Origin: Microbulbifer sp. HZ11
GTDB lineage: Bacteria > Pseudomonadota > Gammaproteobacteria > Pseudomonadales > Cellvibrionaceae
Reading direction: 5' to 3'
Length of the DNA stretch: 64,000 nucleotides
Assembly: GCF_000708675.1 (NCBI RefSeq)
Contig: NZ_JELR01000002.1
Coordinates: forward strand, 372,001-436,000
Numbering within the stretch: position 1 is the first letter of the stretch; every line of letters starts with the position of its first letter. Shown here one piece after another: positions 45,348-54,139 of this stretch. The translations under genes were made by a program, and so were the position numbers. The notes under the pieces are model-generated. The model was given only the letters and a program-made list of their open reading frames with translations. It had not been told where the DNA came from and made no database searches.

Positions 45348-45943
45348 CAGTTGGCTCTCCGCTTGAGATCAGTCACCCAAATCGCGACCCTGGAATCTTC
45401 CGGCTCATATTTCAGGTACTGCTCGAATTGTGCGAGTGCACAATTCACATCCTGAAGATAGAGGTCGCACAGTATGCCGAGATTCTTGATCAGTGGCAGG
45501 TTGTCCGGGTGCGCCTGCAGCGCAGCACTGTAAGTTTTTTTCGCCTCATCAAAGCGTCCCTGGTGTCGATAAAGCACGCCCAGCTCACTGCTGGCGACGG
45601 GGTCCAGCGGTGCTACACGCAAGGCCTCGAGAAAAGATTCCTCCGCATGCTTTTCGTCACCGGTTTTGAAGTATGCAATGCCCAGGTTGACGTAAGGGGC
45701 CGACAGGCGCTGTTCGCGTTCGACAACCGACTGCAACAGTTCGATGGCCTCAGGGTAGCGTTCGCCCTGCAGAAGCTCCACGGCCTGGGTAAAGTCCCGA
45801 TTGACACCGCCGGAGACTTTTACATTCATCGGGTCCACCGGCCGACTGGAGGTTTGTGGACCACTGGCACAGGCACCGAGTAGCAGCATGGCACCACACA
45901 GCGCAGCTCCTACAACCCGGCGCATATTGCAGACAGTTTCCAT
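45347..45943 (-). CDS. TPR lipoprotein (GltE-like)
   Basis: 198 residues from an ATG at 45943 that overlaps the upstream stop (TGATG), with GGGG upstream. The lipobox LLLGAC puts the lipid-modified Cys at about residue 25, followed by Ala-Ser, which predicts outer-membrane sorting. TPR repeats fill residues about 50-190 (APYVNLGIAYFKTGDEKHAEE; PVASSELGVLYRHQGRFDEA). Small TPR lipoproteins of this kind (GltE, also NfsC-like) are part of the conserved Glt core. It probably scaffolds the outer-membrane end of the complex. Confidence 0.88.
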   Translation of the reverse strand: METVCNMRRVVGAALCGAMLLLGACASGPQTSSRPVDPMNVKVSGGVNRDFTQAVELLQGERYPEAIELLQSVVEREQRLSAPYVNLGIAYFKTGDEKHAEESFLEALRVAPLDPVASSELGVLYRHQGRFDEAKKTYSAALQAHPDNLPLIKNLGILCDLYLQDVNCALAQFEQYLKYEPEDSRVAIWVTDLKRRAN

Positions 45944-48900
45944 CAGCCCTGCCCCTCTTCTTCAGTGTCATTTTCGGCGACTACGGTAGACTCGGAATCC
46001 TCCTGCGGGGCAGGTTCCGCAGGATCACCCACTTCCTCGCCCGCATTTTCAGCAGGTTCTTCTGGGGCCTCAGGCACCGGAACAATGGTCATCACGATAT
46101 TGCCGGCATCTTCCGGGCGCTCATAGCGCGCGGGCACCAGGCCGGCGAGCTGACCAATACTTTTCGCTACCCACTGGTTGTAGATACCGGCAGCCATCAG
46201 GTCGATATTCTTTTCGTGAACAGAAATGGCGCGCTCTTCGAACGGATAGATCTGCTCCTCCAGAGCCAGTTCGTATTCTTCCAACTCCAGCGCACTGAGA
46301 TTGGTCGGGCGCTCAGAGTCTTTCAGGGCGCGACTGAAGTGCAGATAGATTTCACCCAGATAATAGGTGGCTGCCGCCGTCACGTCCGCCACCTGGTAGT
46401 CGATCAGATCGCTGAAAGCCGCGGTGGCCGCCTTCATGCGGGTACGTTTGGTATTGAGGTTGCGCTCCAGCGGGGCCACGAGGGCGACCTCCGCAAAGGC
46501 AGCAAACTTCGGCTCCGCCAGTTTTAGCGCCGCATTACCACCCAGATAACGCGTGCGATCATTTCGCTCGTTACCGCCACGCAATTCGATGCGAACGATA
46601 TCGTCGAGAGTATTGAAGTAGGCTTTCTGGTTCCCGACATTGAGATAGATATCAGCAATTTTCTGGCGGGTTTCCAGTGCCGGCTCCATGGGATTGGGGA
46701 ACAGCTTGACATAGCGATTAAGCGCCGCAAGTGCCTTGTCATAGCTCTTGGCCGCACTGTAAAGATCCGCCGCCTGAGTCAGGGCCTCGCGGCGCACATC
46801 GTCATCGTCGGATTCGCGCTCGATCCGCTCAAACTCCGCTGCCGCCAACAGTAACTGTCCACTTTCCTGATAAACCACCGCCAGCTTCTTGGTCACCTCC
46901 TTCTGCAACTCATGCTCCGGGTGATTGCTGCGGAAGGCCTTCAGCACATCCGCAGCGCGGGCCCAGTTTTCGAGCTGAATCAGAGAGGCCGCAGCGTCAT
47001 ATTCTGCGGTTGCGAGAATGGTCGCCCCGGGAGCTGCATTGCGAATACGTAAAAAGTGCTCGGCCGCCGCCAGGTGGTCTTCAGCCTTGCGGGCCTGATC
47101 GCCCTGCTGATAAATGGCCCCGGCCAGGTTATCCACCAGTGCCGGACGATCTTTGGCATCACTCGCGGTGAGATTCAGCGCTGCGCGATAACCGGCCTCA
47201 GCATCTACGTAAAGCTCGGTATCAAAAGAAGCGTGAGCCACCAACAACCAGGCAGAGCGCTGGATCTGCTGGTCCGCAGCAGGGAATTTCTCCAGCAACA
47301 GGCGACCATTCTGAATGGCTTCCGGGAAGCTCTTCAGTTTGTACAGGTCGTCCACCGCGCCCAACAAGATCTGAGGCGCCTTCCCGTGTTGTGGGAATGT
47401 CTCGGCGAAGGTAAGGGACGACCTGATGATTTCCCTCTGAATCGCAACTTTATCAGCGTTACTGCCCTTGGCGAGATCTTTTGCCAGATGCTCGCGGTAG
47501 GCGAAGACGGCGGCATAGCCGGCCTCACTGGTATTCTCATTCGCTGGGTGATTCGGGTAGTGGTAGGCGGTGCGCTCATACTCCCGTGCGGCGTTCAGGA
47601 AATCTTTATTTTCCAGCATCAGGCCAGCAAGCTGATAGTTGATTTCCGGCGCCTTGGGCTTGTCCGCAAAAGACGACAGGTAGCGACGATACCAGTGAAT
47701 CGCCTCCACATAGTTTTCGCCGCGCTTCTTCGCGAACTCTTTGTCCTTCGGCTTAACATTCTGGTATGCCGCGTGGTAGTGGCTCGCCAGATCAATCAGG
47801 TTCGTCTGCAGAAATTCCACCACGGTGGCGTATTCCGCAATCTCGAACACGGTCCAGTATTCGGCATCCAGCGCATAGGTATTGGCGAATGCTTTCTTGG
47901 CTTCCAGCACCAGCCTGGGGAACCCACCCTTTTGATAGATCTCGATTACCCGAATGGAGAAATCCGGAGCCACTTTGTGCAGCGGGTTGCGCTCCACAAA
48001 GGTATCGTAAGACTTGGCCGCATCCTGATAACGCCGCTTATCCAGATAGTATTCACCCAGGTGGCTGTAGACGTAGGACTCGTAACCACGGGGACCTTTA
48101 TTGGTGAAGTAATCCACAATGGAGTCGGCACCACCGAGATAGGAGAAACTCAGGCTGACGACACGAAAGGTGTCCTCGATGTGCTTGCGCTCTGTCTCGT
48201 TGGTCTGCTGCTCAAAGTCGTAACCCTGCTCAACCTTGTAATCCAGCATGCGGACAAAATCGTCCAGCGCCATTTCGTACATATCCTGCTTGAACAGCGC
48301 CCAGCCCCGCTTGTACAGGGCCAGCTCGTAAAAGCTGGAGACTTCACCCATGGTGATCACACGACCATAGGATTCTTCCGCGTCGAGGAATTTCTTGCGG
48401 GTGAAGTAGTATTCACCCAGACGGAAATAGGCTTCGTCCAGGTGGCGGGAGGCCGGATACTTGGTGACCAGCTGGCGCAGTACAGCCACGGCCTCATCCA
48501 CCTCGCCGGTCTCTTCATAGGCGCGGGAAAGCTGGTACATAACCTGGTCGTTGCGCTCATACTGCGGGTACTGCACCAACAGCTTTCTGTAGAGTGCGAT
48601 AGCCTCGCGGGCATTGGCGGCAAGCAGTGCATCCGGGTCGTCACCGGGTACGGAAATCTCTGCCTCGCTGGATACGCCACTGAGATCCACAGCACCACTG
48701 GCGCGCGCCTCGAAGTCGCTCTGGCTTTCGCCATTGCTGCCGGCGACACTGCCAAGTGCAACATCGGTCGCACCAGTACCAGTTTGAACCCCTGCCACTT
48801 GCGGCGCATCCAGCGCACCCATTGCCGCGGCAGTCTTTTTACTCGCACTCAGGTTAGCCGAAGCGATCTCTTCTGCCGACAGAATTCGGGTTTCGGTACT

Positions 48901-49200
48901 GCTTGGCAGAATCCCCTCTTCCGCGCGGTGCGCCTGCTTGATTTTCAGATCCGCAATACGACGGATCGCTTCTGGCGTCAGTGCAGTTTCCGGGGTTTCC
49001 TGCAAGTATTTCTGGTAGCTCGCCAGTGCCTTTTCCAGGCTGCCCTCGATATGGGTTTCCTGAATTTCAATATCCACGCGCTGCAGGCTACCGATGGTCT
49101 TGCCACTGTGGCTGGCACAGGCGCTGAGCAACAACGCCGCAGAGGCCGCAGTTGCCAGACCCAGATGACTGAAAACGGCCGAGAAACGCGTTTTATTCAT
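45943..49200 (-). CDS. Large TPR lipoprotein (GltD-like)
   Basis: 1085 residues. Lipobox LLLSAC, acylated Cys near residue 28. After a low-complexity Ala/Ser/Gly segment (about 100-185), the protein is a long array of TPR/Sel1-like helical repeats over about 190-960, for example QVMYQLSRAYEETGEVDEAV and AYFRLGEYYFTRKKFLDAEES. The end is an acidic, Pro/Glu-rich tail (EAPEEPAENAGEEVGD). It overlaps the preceding TPR gene by 8 bases and the next by 3. Such large repeat lipoproteins match GltD of the Glt core. It probably spans much of the periplasm. A long opposite-strand ORF here is a shadow of its biased codons. Confidence 0.88.
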   Translation of the reverse strand: MNKTRFSAVFSHLGLATAASAALLLSACASHSGKTIGSLQRVDIEIQETHIEGSLEKALASYQKYLQETPETALTPEAIRRIADLKIKQAHRAEEGILPSSTETRILSAEEIASANLSASKKTAAAMGALDAPQVAGVQTGTGATDVALGSVAGSNGESQSDFEARASGAVDLSGVSSEAEISVPGDDPDALLAANAREAIALYRKLLVQYPQYERNDQVMYQLSRAYEETGEVDEAVAVLRQLVTKYPASRHLDEAYFRLGEYYFTRKKFLDAEESYGRVITMGEVSSFYELALYKRGWALFKQDMYEMALDDFVRMLDYKVEQGYDFEQQTNETERKHIEDTFRVVSLSFSYLGGADSIVDYFTNKGPRGYESYVYSHLGEYYLDKRRYQDAAKSYDTFVERNPLHKVAPDFSIRVIEIYQKGGFPRLVLEAKKAFANTYALDAEYWTVFEIAEYATVVEFLQTNLIDLASHYHAAYQNVKPKDKEFAKKRGENYVEAIHWYRRYLSSFADKPKAPEINYQLAGLMLENKDFLNAAREYERTAYHYPNHPANENTSEAGYAAVFAYREHLAKDLAKGSNADKVAIQREIIRSSLTFAETFPQHGKAPQILLGAVDDLYKLKSFPEAIQNGRLLLEKFPAADQQIQRSAWLLVAHASFDTELYVDAEAGYRAALNLTASDAKDRPALVDNLAGAIYQQGDQARKAEDHLAAAEHFLRIRNAAPGATILATAEYDAAASLIQLENWARAADVLKAFRSNHPEHELQKEVTKKLAVVYQESGQLLLAAAEFERIERESDDDDVRREALTQAADLYSAAKSYDKALAALNRYVKLFPNPMEPALETRQKIADIYLNVGNQKAYFNTLDDIVRIELRGGNERNDRTRYLGGNAALKLAEPKFAAFAEVALVAPLERNLNTKRTRMKAATAAFSDLIDYQVADVTAAATYYLGEIYLHFSRALKDSERPTNLSALELEEYELALEEQIYPFEERAISVHEKNIDLMAAGIYNQWVAKSIGQLAGLVPARYERPEDAGNIVMTIVPVPEAPEEPAENAGEEVGDPAEPAPQEDSESTVVAENDTEEEGQG

Positions 49201-51247
49201 TATCCGCGCCCTCCCCGTTTGACGCCGGCGCTTCCAGCTCGGGCGGATTATCTGTAGGCAGCGACTCCTCCTGGGGTTGTGGAGCAGCCTGCTTCATCTG
49301 CTCCACCTGCCGCTGATACTCTTCAACCTTGCGCGCATCCGCACGGCGCTCCTGCAACTCATTGGCCCGATCGTAACTATCGGCCAGCGCGAAGCGGGCT
49401 TTAATCTGGTAACTCTCGAGCTGCGCGCGACGCTCTTCCAGCTCACTGATAGCCAACTGCTCCAGCATGCGCCCCTGGCGCGACATCAACTGATCGATGC
49501 GCTCCTGAGCGCGGTTCAGGCCGGCGCGCAGACTGACGATCTGATCCGTATAACCTTCGTAACTGTGGGTAGCGGCCTGGCGGGTACGCACATAGCGCTG
49601 GTAGCTTTCCTGCAGGGTAGCGATAACCTCATCAAGCTCCTGCAGATTTTTGTAAGCCTCGGTAAGGCGATCATCGAACTCGCGAGACAGACGAAACTTC
49701 AGCACACCTTCAAGGCGCGCAATCCGATCTTCGGTCTCTTCACTCTGCAGGCTGGGGTTGTATTCGAGAATATCGCGAATCTGTTGCAGAATCAGACGGG
49801 ATTCGGTTTCGTCGCTTTTCGCGAGAAGCTCGGGGCGGCGGTTTACCAGCAGGTTTTCGATACGCATGGCGAGGCGCTGACGCTGTTCCAGCCGCATCTT
49901 GATACGCGCATCAATCTGCCGGAACTGTACATCCAGCCCCGGAAGGATGGGTTCGTAATAACTGCGGCGCAGGGCGATGATTTCATCAAAGGCATCAAGG
50001 CTTTGCAGCCAGTCTTTATTGCGCTCGAGCAGATCATTCAGGTCCTGATAATTACGCAGAAATTCCTGATAATCGTTGGACGCCATCAGATCGAGCAGGT
50101 AATGAGTTTCTGGTGCATCCGGAAGTTTTCGCAGCTCTACCACCCAGTTCTTCACCTGGCTAGCCTCTTTGCGGCGCAGTGCTTCAAGCAGCTTGCCTTC
50201 CCGAATACTGTTGATGGACCGGGTGAGCACGTCCACCTGATTGCCAAACAGGTCCAGAGCCTGACCGTAGTTCACTGCCGCGGTACTGTGCACCTCAAGC
50301 TTGCCGTAAGCATAGGGCACGGCCAGCATGGCCTCCTGCACCGCCGCATCGGTGGATTTGCGCTGCGTCAACAACTGCCAGGGCACCAGTGCACGGTCGT
50401 ATCGGCCTGCATTGGCCTCTACCCAGCCGGCCCCCAAAAGCGCCTGATTCGAAAAAGGCCCACTCAGCTGCACACGGTCAAAGTAGGTGCGCGCGCGCTG
50501 GTACTCTTCGGCCTCCATCAACTGAAAACCAAGCAGCAGGTTGGTCTTGTCCTGCAGCGCACCCATGGCCGCGCCACTGCCCGCATTGCGGCCGAGGCTG
50601 TCCAACTCCAGAACACCGCGCTCGGTCTCCCCAGCTTTCAGCAGAGCAATACCGAGGTTGTACTCGACGAACCCCGCCAGCGACTTTTCGCCTTTGAGTT
50701 CTTTTAACAGTGCGACCGCTTCCTCAAAACGGCCCAGCTGCATGTATACGCGCGCGCGCAGGAACTGCTCTTCGGCACGCACACGCTCCGGTACACGCCC
50801 CTCGATCAACTCGAGAGCATGCAGCGCGCTGGCGAACTGTTGTTTGTGATAGTGAATTTTTGCCAGCCGATAGGCCGCTTCGTTCTTGATGGGTTGGGGA
50901 ACATCACCCCGCAGCACCTGCTCCATGGCACGACCGGCTTCCCGGTGCATGCGATAGGACAGCTCCAGGTCCCCTACGGCAAATTCCGCCTGACCGAAAT
51001 GCACGGAGAACGGGTCCAGCTCGGGGTCATCCAGAAGGCGAAACTGTTGCAGCTCGGTATCCAGCCCGGTGATCGCGTCGAAATAGTTATCCTGGTGCGC
51101 ATTGAATAACGCTTCGCCAAAAAACAGGTCGCGAAGGTTATCGGTATACAGCGCGGTAGGATCTTCGGGCACTTTGGCCTGCACAGGCACGGCGCACAGC
51201 ACAGTCAGCGCTGCGCCAGCAACCGCGCGGGCCAGACGGGAATTCAT
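49193..51247 (-). CDS. Periplasmic TPR/coiled-coil protein (GltC-like)
   Basis: 684 residues. The signal peptide (about 1-24) ends at VPVQAK, with no lipobox Cys. TPR-like helical repeats occupy about residues 30-330 (NEAAYRLAKIHYHKQQFASAL; FVEYNLGIALLKAGETERG). The second half is long amphipathic coiled coil (about 380-650) with an acidic Pro-rich end. In M. xanthus GltC is a periplasmic TPR protein needed for the trans-envelope complex, and operon position supports the same role here. It starts 2 bases after the stop of the first operon gene. Confidence 0.87.
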   Translation of the reverse strand: MNSRLARAVAGAALTVLCAVPVQAKVPEDPTALYTDNLRDLFFGEALFNAHQDNYFDAITGLDTELQQFRLLDDPELDPFSVHFGQAEFAVGDLELSYRMHREAGRAMEQVLRGDVPQPIKNEAAYRLAKIHYHKQQFASALHALELIEGRVPERVRAEEQFLRARVYMQLGRFEEAVALLKELKGEKSLAGFVEYNLGIALLKAGETERGVLELDSLGRNAGSGAAMGALQDKTNLLLGFQLMEAEEYQRARTYFDRVQLSGPFSNQALLGAGWVEANAGRYDRALVPWQLLTQRKSTDAAVQEAMLAVPYAYGKLEVHSTAAVNYGQALDLFGNQVDVLTRSINSIREGKLLEALRRKEASQVKNWVVELRKLPDAPETHYLLDLMASNDYQEFLRNYQDLNDLLERNKDWLQSLDAFDEIIALRRSYYEPILPGLDVQFRQIDARIKMRLEQRQRLAMRIENLLVNRRPELLAKSDETESRLILQQIRDILEYNPSLQSEETEDRIARLEGVLKFRLSREFDDRLTEAYKNLQELDEVIATLQESYQRYVRTRQAATHSYEGYTDQIVSLRAGLNRAQERIDQLMSRQGRMLEQLAISELEERRAQLESYQIKARFALADSYDRANELQERRADARKVEEYQRQVEQMKQAAPQPQEESLPTDNPPELEAPASNGEGADNE

Positions 51248-51249
51248 GC

Positions 51250-51759
51250 TTACCAGTCCTTGAAGTTGATGGCGGACTGGTTGCCGGCGATCTGGATCTC
51301 AACAAATTTGGGACCCACCGCTTTTTCCACACTGTAGCTGGCGGTTGCACGATATTCTTTGCCGGACTTGGACTTTCCGAAATAAGTGACTTCCAGGGGG
51401 TGGGTACCGGTCTGCACATTGGCAGTATGGATACGCTGTACACCACCCAGCTGCAGCGCTTCGATTTCGCGGTAAGTGTACAGATGGTGTGCGACCACCT
51501 GATTGTTGAGCTTCACCTCGACAGACTCGAGGCTGAATTCGGCACTATCAGGTAATGAGACAAACAGCGCCACCTGGGTATTGGAGGGGAACAACAGCTT
51601 CTCTTCCAGGCGATTAAGCTCGGATGTAAGACTGATCACATCCTTCTTCACATCCTGGATCTGCTCATCCAGGCCACGGATTTCTTCGCGGCTGACTTCC
51701 TGCGCATTGGTCATCACCGTAAGCATCAGCATAACGGTTGCCAACAGAATTCTGCACAT
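51250..51759 (-). CDS. Secreted protein heading the Agl/Glt-like operon, unknown
   Basis: 169 residues. A signal peptide (about 1-19, VMTNAQ) is followed by a short coiled coil (IRGLDEQIQDVKKDVISLTSELNRLEEKL is the region, about 26-54) and a beta-rich domain of about 110 residues (QVALFVSLPDSAEFSLESVEV ... TGTHPLEVTYFGKS) that reads like an Ig-like or lipocalin-type sandwich. I do not recognise the family. As first gene of the operon, 2 bases before the GltC-like gene, it is presumably a periplasmic component of the same machine. Confidence 0.78.
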   Translation of the reverse strand: MCRILLATVMLMLTVMTNAQEVSREEIRGLDEQIQDVKKDVISLTSELNRLEEKLLFPSNTQVALFVSLPDSAEFSLESVEVKLNNQVVAHHLYTYREIEALQLGGVQRIHTANVQTGTHPLEVTYFGKSKSGKEYRATASYSVEKAVGPKFVEIQIAGNQSAINFKDW

Positions 51760-52105
51760 ATCCCTTTTACCTCGAAACTAACCCTGGAGAGGCTACCCTG
51801 GAAGCCTGCCCTGATATCCGGGCTCTTTTTTATTGGTCGTAATCACTCGACCGATTTTTGTCCGACTAACGTCGAATACGAGTACTTAGCGGGGCGATTG
51901 TATTGCAACCGGCGGGGGGGGATATGTGAGGCGCTTCAAAACTCGCGCAGAGAGTTAGAGAAGAATTTTTTCTTAAAATTCAAAGGACAAGAGAAAAAAG
52001 CTCGATTATGTGACAGGTTTCACGAGTACTGACAAAGGTGTTCACGTGCACCACATCACACTTTTCGCGGAATCAACGGAACCAGATCAAACTTTAAGCA
52101 GAATA
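51760..52105. other. Promoter/leader region of the nine-gene operon
   Basis: About 345 bases with no gene. A gccc...gatatc...gggc hairpin at 51810-51825, followed on the + strand by ctttttt, looks like an intrinsic terminator for + strand transcription, which would run antisense to the operon leader. The A/T-rich stretch at about 51960-52010 is the likeliest promoter area. I cannot fix a -35/-10 pair with confidence. Confidence 0.4.
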
Positions 52106-52136
52106 AAAAATACCCTCTGAGAAGTTGCAAGGGGTA
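52106..52136 (-). terminator. Probable terminator of the moa operon
   Basis: A short stem (tacccc/gggta) with a long loop is followed in the minus direction by tattttttatt. It is about 40 bases past the moaE stop. The stem is weak, but the T-run is good. Confidence 0.5.
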
Positions 52137-52174
52137 CACCGCAAGCAAGTACTCACTAAACAGCTATTGGGACA

Positions 52175-52654
52175 TCACCACTTTTTTAATGCATCGGCAT
52201 CGCTGGACCGGGCCTCAACCCAGCTCCCCTCTTCCGCGCCCGTTGCGATCTCTTTTTTCCAGAAGGGCGCGCGGCTTTTCAGAAAGTCCATGATAAAGGC
52301 ACAGGCATCCAGTGCGGCCTGACGGTGAGCGGAAGTAGTGCCCACAAACACGATTTCTTCACCGGCAGCCAATGGGCCATAGCGGTGGATGATACGCACC
52401 CGCCCCAGCGGCCATCGTGCCGCAGCCTGCCGGGCGATGTCGGTAAGTGCTGACTCCGCCATACCGGGATAATGCTCCAGCTCGAGCACGGCTACCGACT
52501 GGTGATCGCCGGTAGCACCTGGTGAGAAGTCTCTGACATTACCCACAAACATGGCCGTAGCGCCGTCCGCGGAATTTTCGCTGCGTAATAACTGGTACTC
52601 TGCACCCGGATCGAAACCTTCCGCCTGCACGGAGATAGAGATTTCCAATGGCAT
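52175..52654 (-). CDS. moaE: Molybdopterin synthase catalytic subunit MoaE
   Basis: 159 residues. Large subunit of molybdopterin synthase, which inserts two sulfurs into precursor Z (cPMP) using MoaD thiocarboxylate. Motifs seen: GATAMFVGNVRDFSPG, LELEHYPGMAE, VRIIHRYGPLAAGEEIVFVG, HRQAALDACAFIMDFLKSRAPFWKKE. The Lys residues near the end are the catalytic ones. It is the last gene of the cluster, 2 bases after moaD. Confidence 0.97.
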   Translation of the reverse strand: MPLEISISVQAEGFDPGAEYQLLRSENSADGATAMFVGNVRDFSPGATGDHQSVAVLELEHYPGMAESALTDIARQAAARWPLGRVRIIHRYGPLAAGEEIVFVGTTSAHRQAALDACAFIMDFLKSRAPFWKKEIATGAEEGSWVEARSSDADALKKW

Positions 52655-52656
52655 TT

Positions 52657-52905
52657 TCAGCCTCCGGTGACCGGTGGGAAAAAGGCAACTTCATCGCCGT
52701 CTCTGATAATAGCGTCCATGCTCGACAACTGCTGATTGAGGGCAACCTGCAGTTGATCGTTGCCGAGGGCGCTCTGCCAGACAGCCCCCTGCTCCGCCAG
52801 CCTATTGCGCAACTGGGTGATATCGGTAAGCCCGGTTGCATCCACTTCCACCGCCTCGCGCTCCAGCTGTTCCCGCAGGCTGGCGAAAAACAAAACCTTG
52901 ATCAC
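52657..52905 (-). CDS. moaD: Molybdopterin synthase sulfur carrier subunit MoaD
   Basis: 82 residues, normal length. A ubiquitin-fold protein that ends in Gly-Gly (FFPPVTGG), which is adenylated and thiocarboxylated. Start [13 protein letters not shown] is typical. It overlaps moaC by 4 bases. Confidence 0.96.
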   Translation of the reverse strand: MIKVLFFASLREQLEREAVEVDATGLTDITQLRNRLAEQGAVWQSALGNDQLQVALNQQLSSMDAIIRDGDEVAFFPPVTGG

Positions 52906-53396
52906 GATTTCTCCCCCTGGTTCTGTTCAGGTGTCCAGTGGCCGCGCTTGCCGCCAACTTTTTCCTGCAACCGTGTCGGGCCGATCACCATGGCGGGATC
53001 GACGGCTTTGCACATGTCATAGATGGTAAGGGCGGCCACGCTGGCGGCGGTGAGCGCTTCCATTTCCACGCCAGTGCGACCGGCGAGCCGGCAGTAGGTT
53101 TCAATATTGACGGTGTGGCTGGCCTCATCCAGGGTGAAGTCCACCTGCACCTTGGTAAGCGCCAGTGGGTGGCACAGGGGAATCAGGTCGGCGGTTTTCT
53201 TAGCAGCCTGGATGCCGGCAATACGTGCGGTGGCAAGCACATCGCCTTTCTTGTTGTTGCCGGCTTTCAACTGTTCGAAGGCTTCGGCAGACATGGCGAC
53301 GGCGGATTCGGCGCGGGCGGAGCGGTCGGTGATGTCTTTGTCGGTGACATCGACCATGCTGGCTTCGCCCTGTTGGTTCAGGTGTGTGAGGGTCAT
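52902..53396 (-). CDS. moaC: Cyclic pyranopterin monophosphate synthase MoaC
   Basis: 164 residues. Works after MoaA to form cPMP. Signature segments: [33 protein letters not shown] (Cys-His in the active site) and [25 protein letters not shown]. The length is standard. It lies 30 bases downstream of moaB, overlaps moaD and is clearly in one transcript. Confidence 0.97.
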   Translation of the reverse strand: MTLTHLNQQGEASMVDVTDKDITDRSARAESAVAMSAEAFEQLKAGNNKKGDVLATARIAGIQAAKKTADLIPLCHPLALTKVQVDFTLDEASHTVNIETYCRLAGRTGVEMEALTAASVAALTIYDMCKAVDPAMVIGPTRLQEKVGGKRGHWTPEQNQGEKS

Positions 53397-53426
53397 GGTG
53401 TTCTTACTTGGGCAGCATTGAGCGAA

Positions 53427-53942
53427 TTATTTAGTTAGATAGCCTACGAAATTGCAGGGCATGTGGGTTGCAGTTAATTGTTCGCGCAGCAGTTTGGTCC
53501 AGCCGGTTTTGCAGGCGCCGGTGGAGCCTGGGAGGCAGGCGACCAATGTGCGGTTGGCGATGCCGGCGAGGGCGCGGGACTGGATGGTGGAGGAGCCGAT
53601 TTCCTCATAGCTGATGGAGCGGAACATTTCGCCGAAGCCGTCGATGTGTTTGTCGAGCAGGGGGGCGAGGGCTTCGGGGGTGGAGTCGCGGCCGGCGAAA
53701 CCGGTGCCGCCGGTGGAGATGATGACCTGGATTTCCGGATCGGCGATCCATTGGCTGACTTTGGCGCGCAGGAGATATTTGTCGTCGATGACGATGGCTT
53801 TGTCGGCGAGGTTGTGGCCGTCTGCTTTCAGGGCTTCTACGAGGTAGTTGCCGGAGGTGTCGTTTTCTTCGGTTCTTGTGTCTGAGACGGTGAGGATGGC
53901 GATATTGAGTTTTTGATCTGGGTTTGTTGGGGCGTGGCTCAT
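53427..53942 (-). CDS. moaB: Molybdenum cofactor biosynthesis protein MoaB
   Basis: 171 residues of the MoaB/Mog fold, linked to molybdopterin adenylylation. Segments LNIAILTVSDTRTEENDTSG, VIISTGGTGFAGRDSTPEAL and LVACLPGSTGACKTGW are intact. It lies between moaA and moaC. A 29-bp-armed inverted repeat separates it from moaA. Confidence 0.96.
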   Translation of the reverse strand: MSHAPTNPDQKLNIAILTVSDTRTEENDTSGNYLVEALKADGHNLADKAIVIDDKYLLRAKVSQWIADPEIQVIISTGGTGFAGRDSTPEALAPLLDKHIDGFGEMFRSISYEEIGSSTIQSRALAGIANRTLVACLPGSTGACKTGWTKLLREQLTATHMPCNFVGYLTK

Positions 53943-53991
53943 TGGCTTTTTGTGCTCCGTAGCTTTTTTGCTCTGACTAAAGTTCTGAGGC

Positions 53992-54102
53992 GAGCGGTCA
54001 TCGGGTGAAAGGTTTCAGGACCGCTGTAGACCCATCCCTGGGCGCTGCGGCGCAAACATCCTGTTTGCGACGCTCCTGAAACCTTTCACCCGACGCCCGC
54101 TC
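53992..54102. repeat. Large inverted repeat between moaA and moaB
   Basis: Arms 53992-54020 and 54074-54102 (29 bp, two mismatches; core cgggtgaaaggtttcagga), with an inner hairpin gcaaac/gtttgc. It resembles a dispersed intergenic element, and it will fold within the moa transcript. Confidence 0.8.
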
Positions 54103-54139
54103 TTCAATTCTGATTTATGTACTTCGTAAGCCTAAAAGC

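Noticed and set aside
47056-49257. 733-codon + strand frame opposite the large TPR lipoprotein gene
   Set aside because: No start context or domains. The minus frame has a lipobox, TPRs and overlapping operon neighbours.
41606-51759. A Tol-Pal system
   Set aside because: There is no TolB propeller, no Pal lipoprotein and no TolA-like protein. The OmpA-type proteins nearby are large surface proteins.
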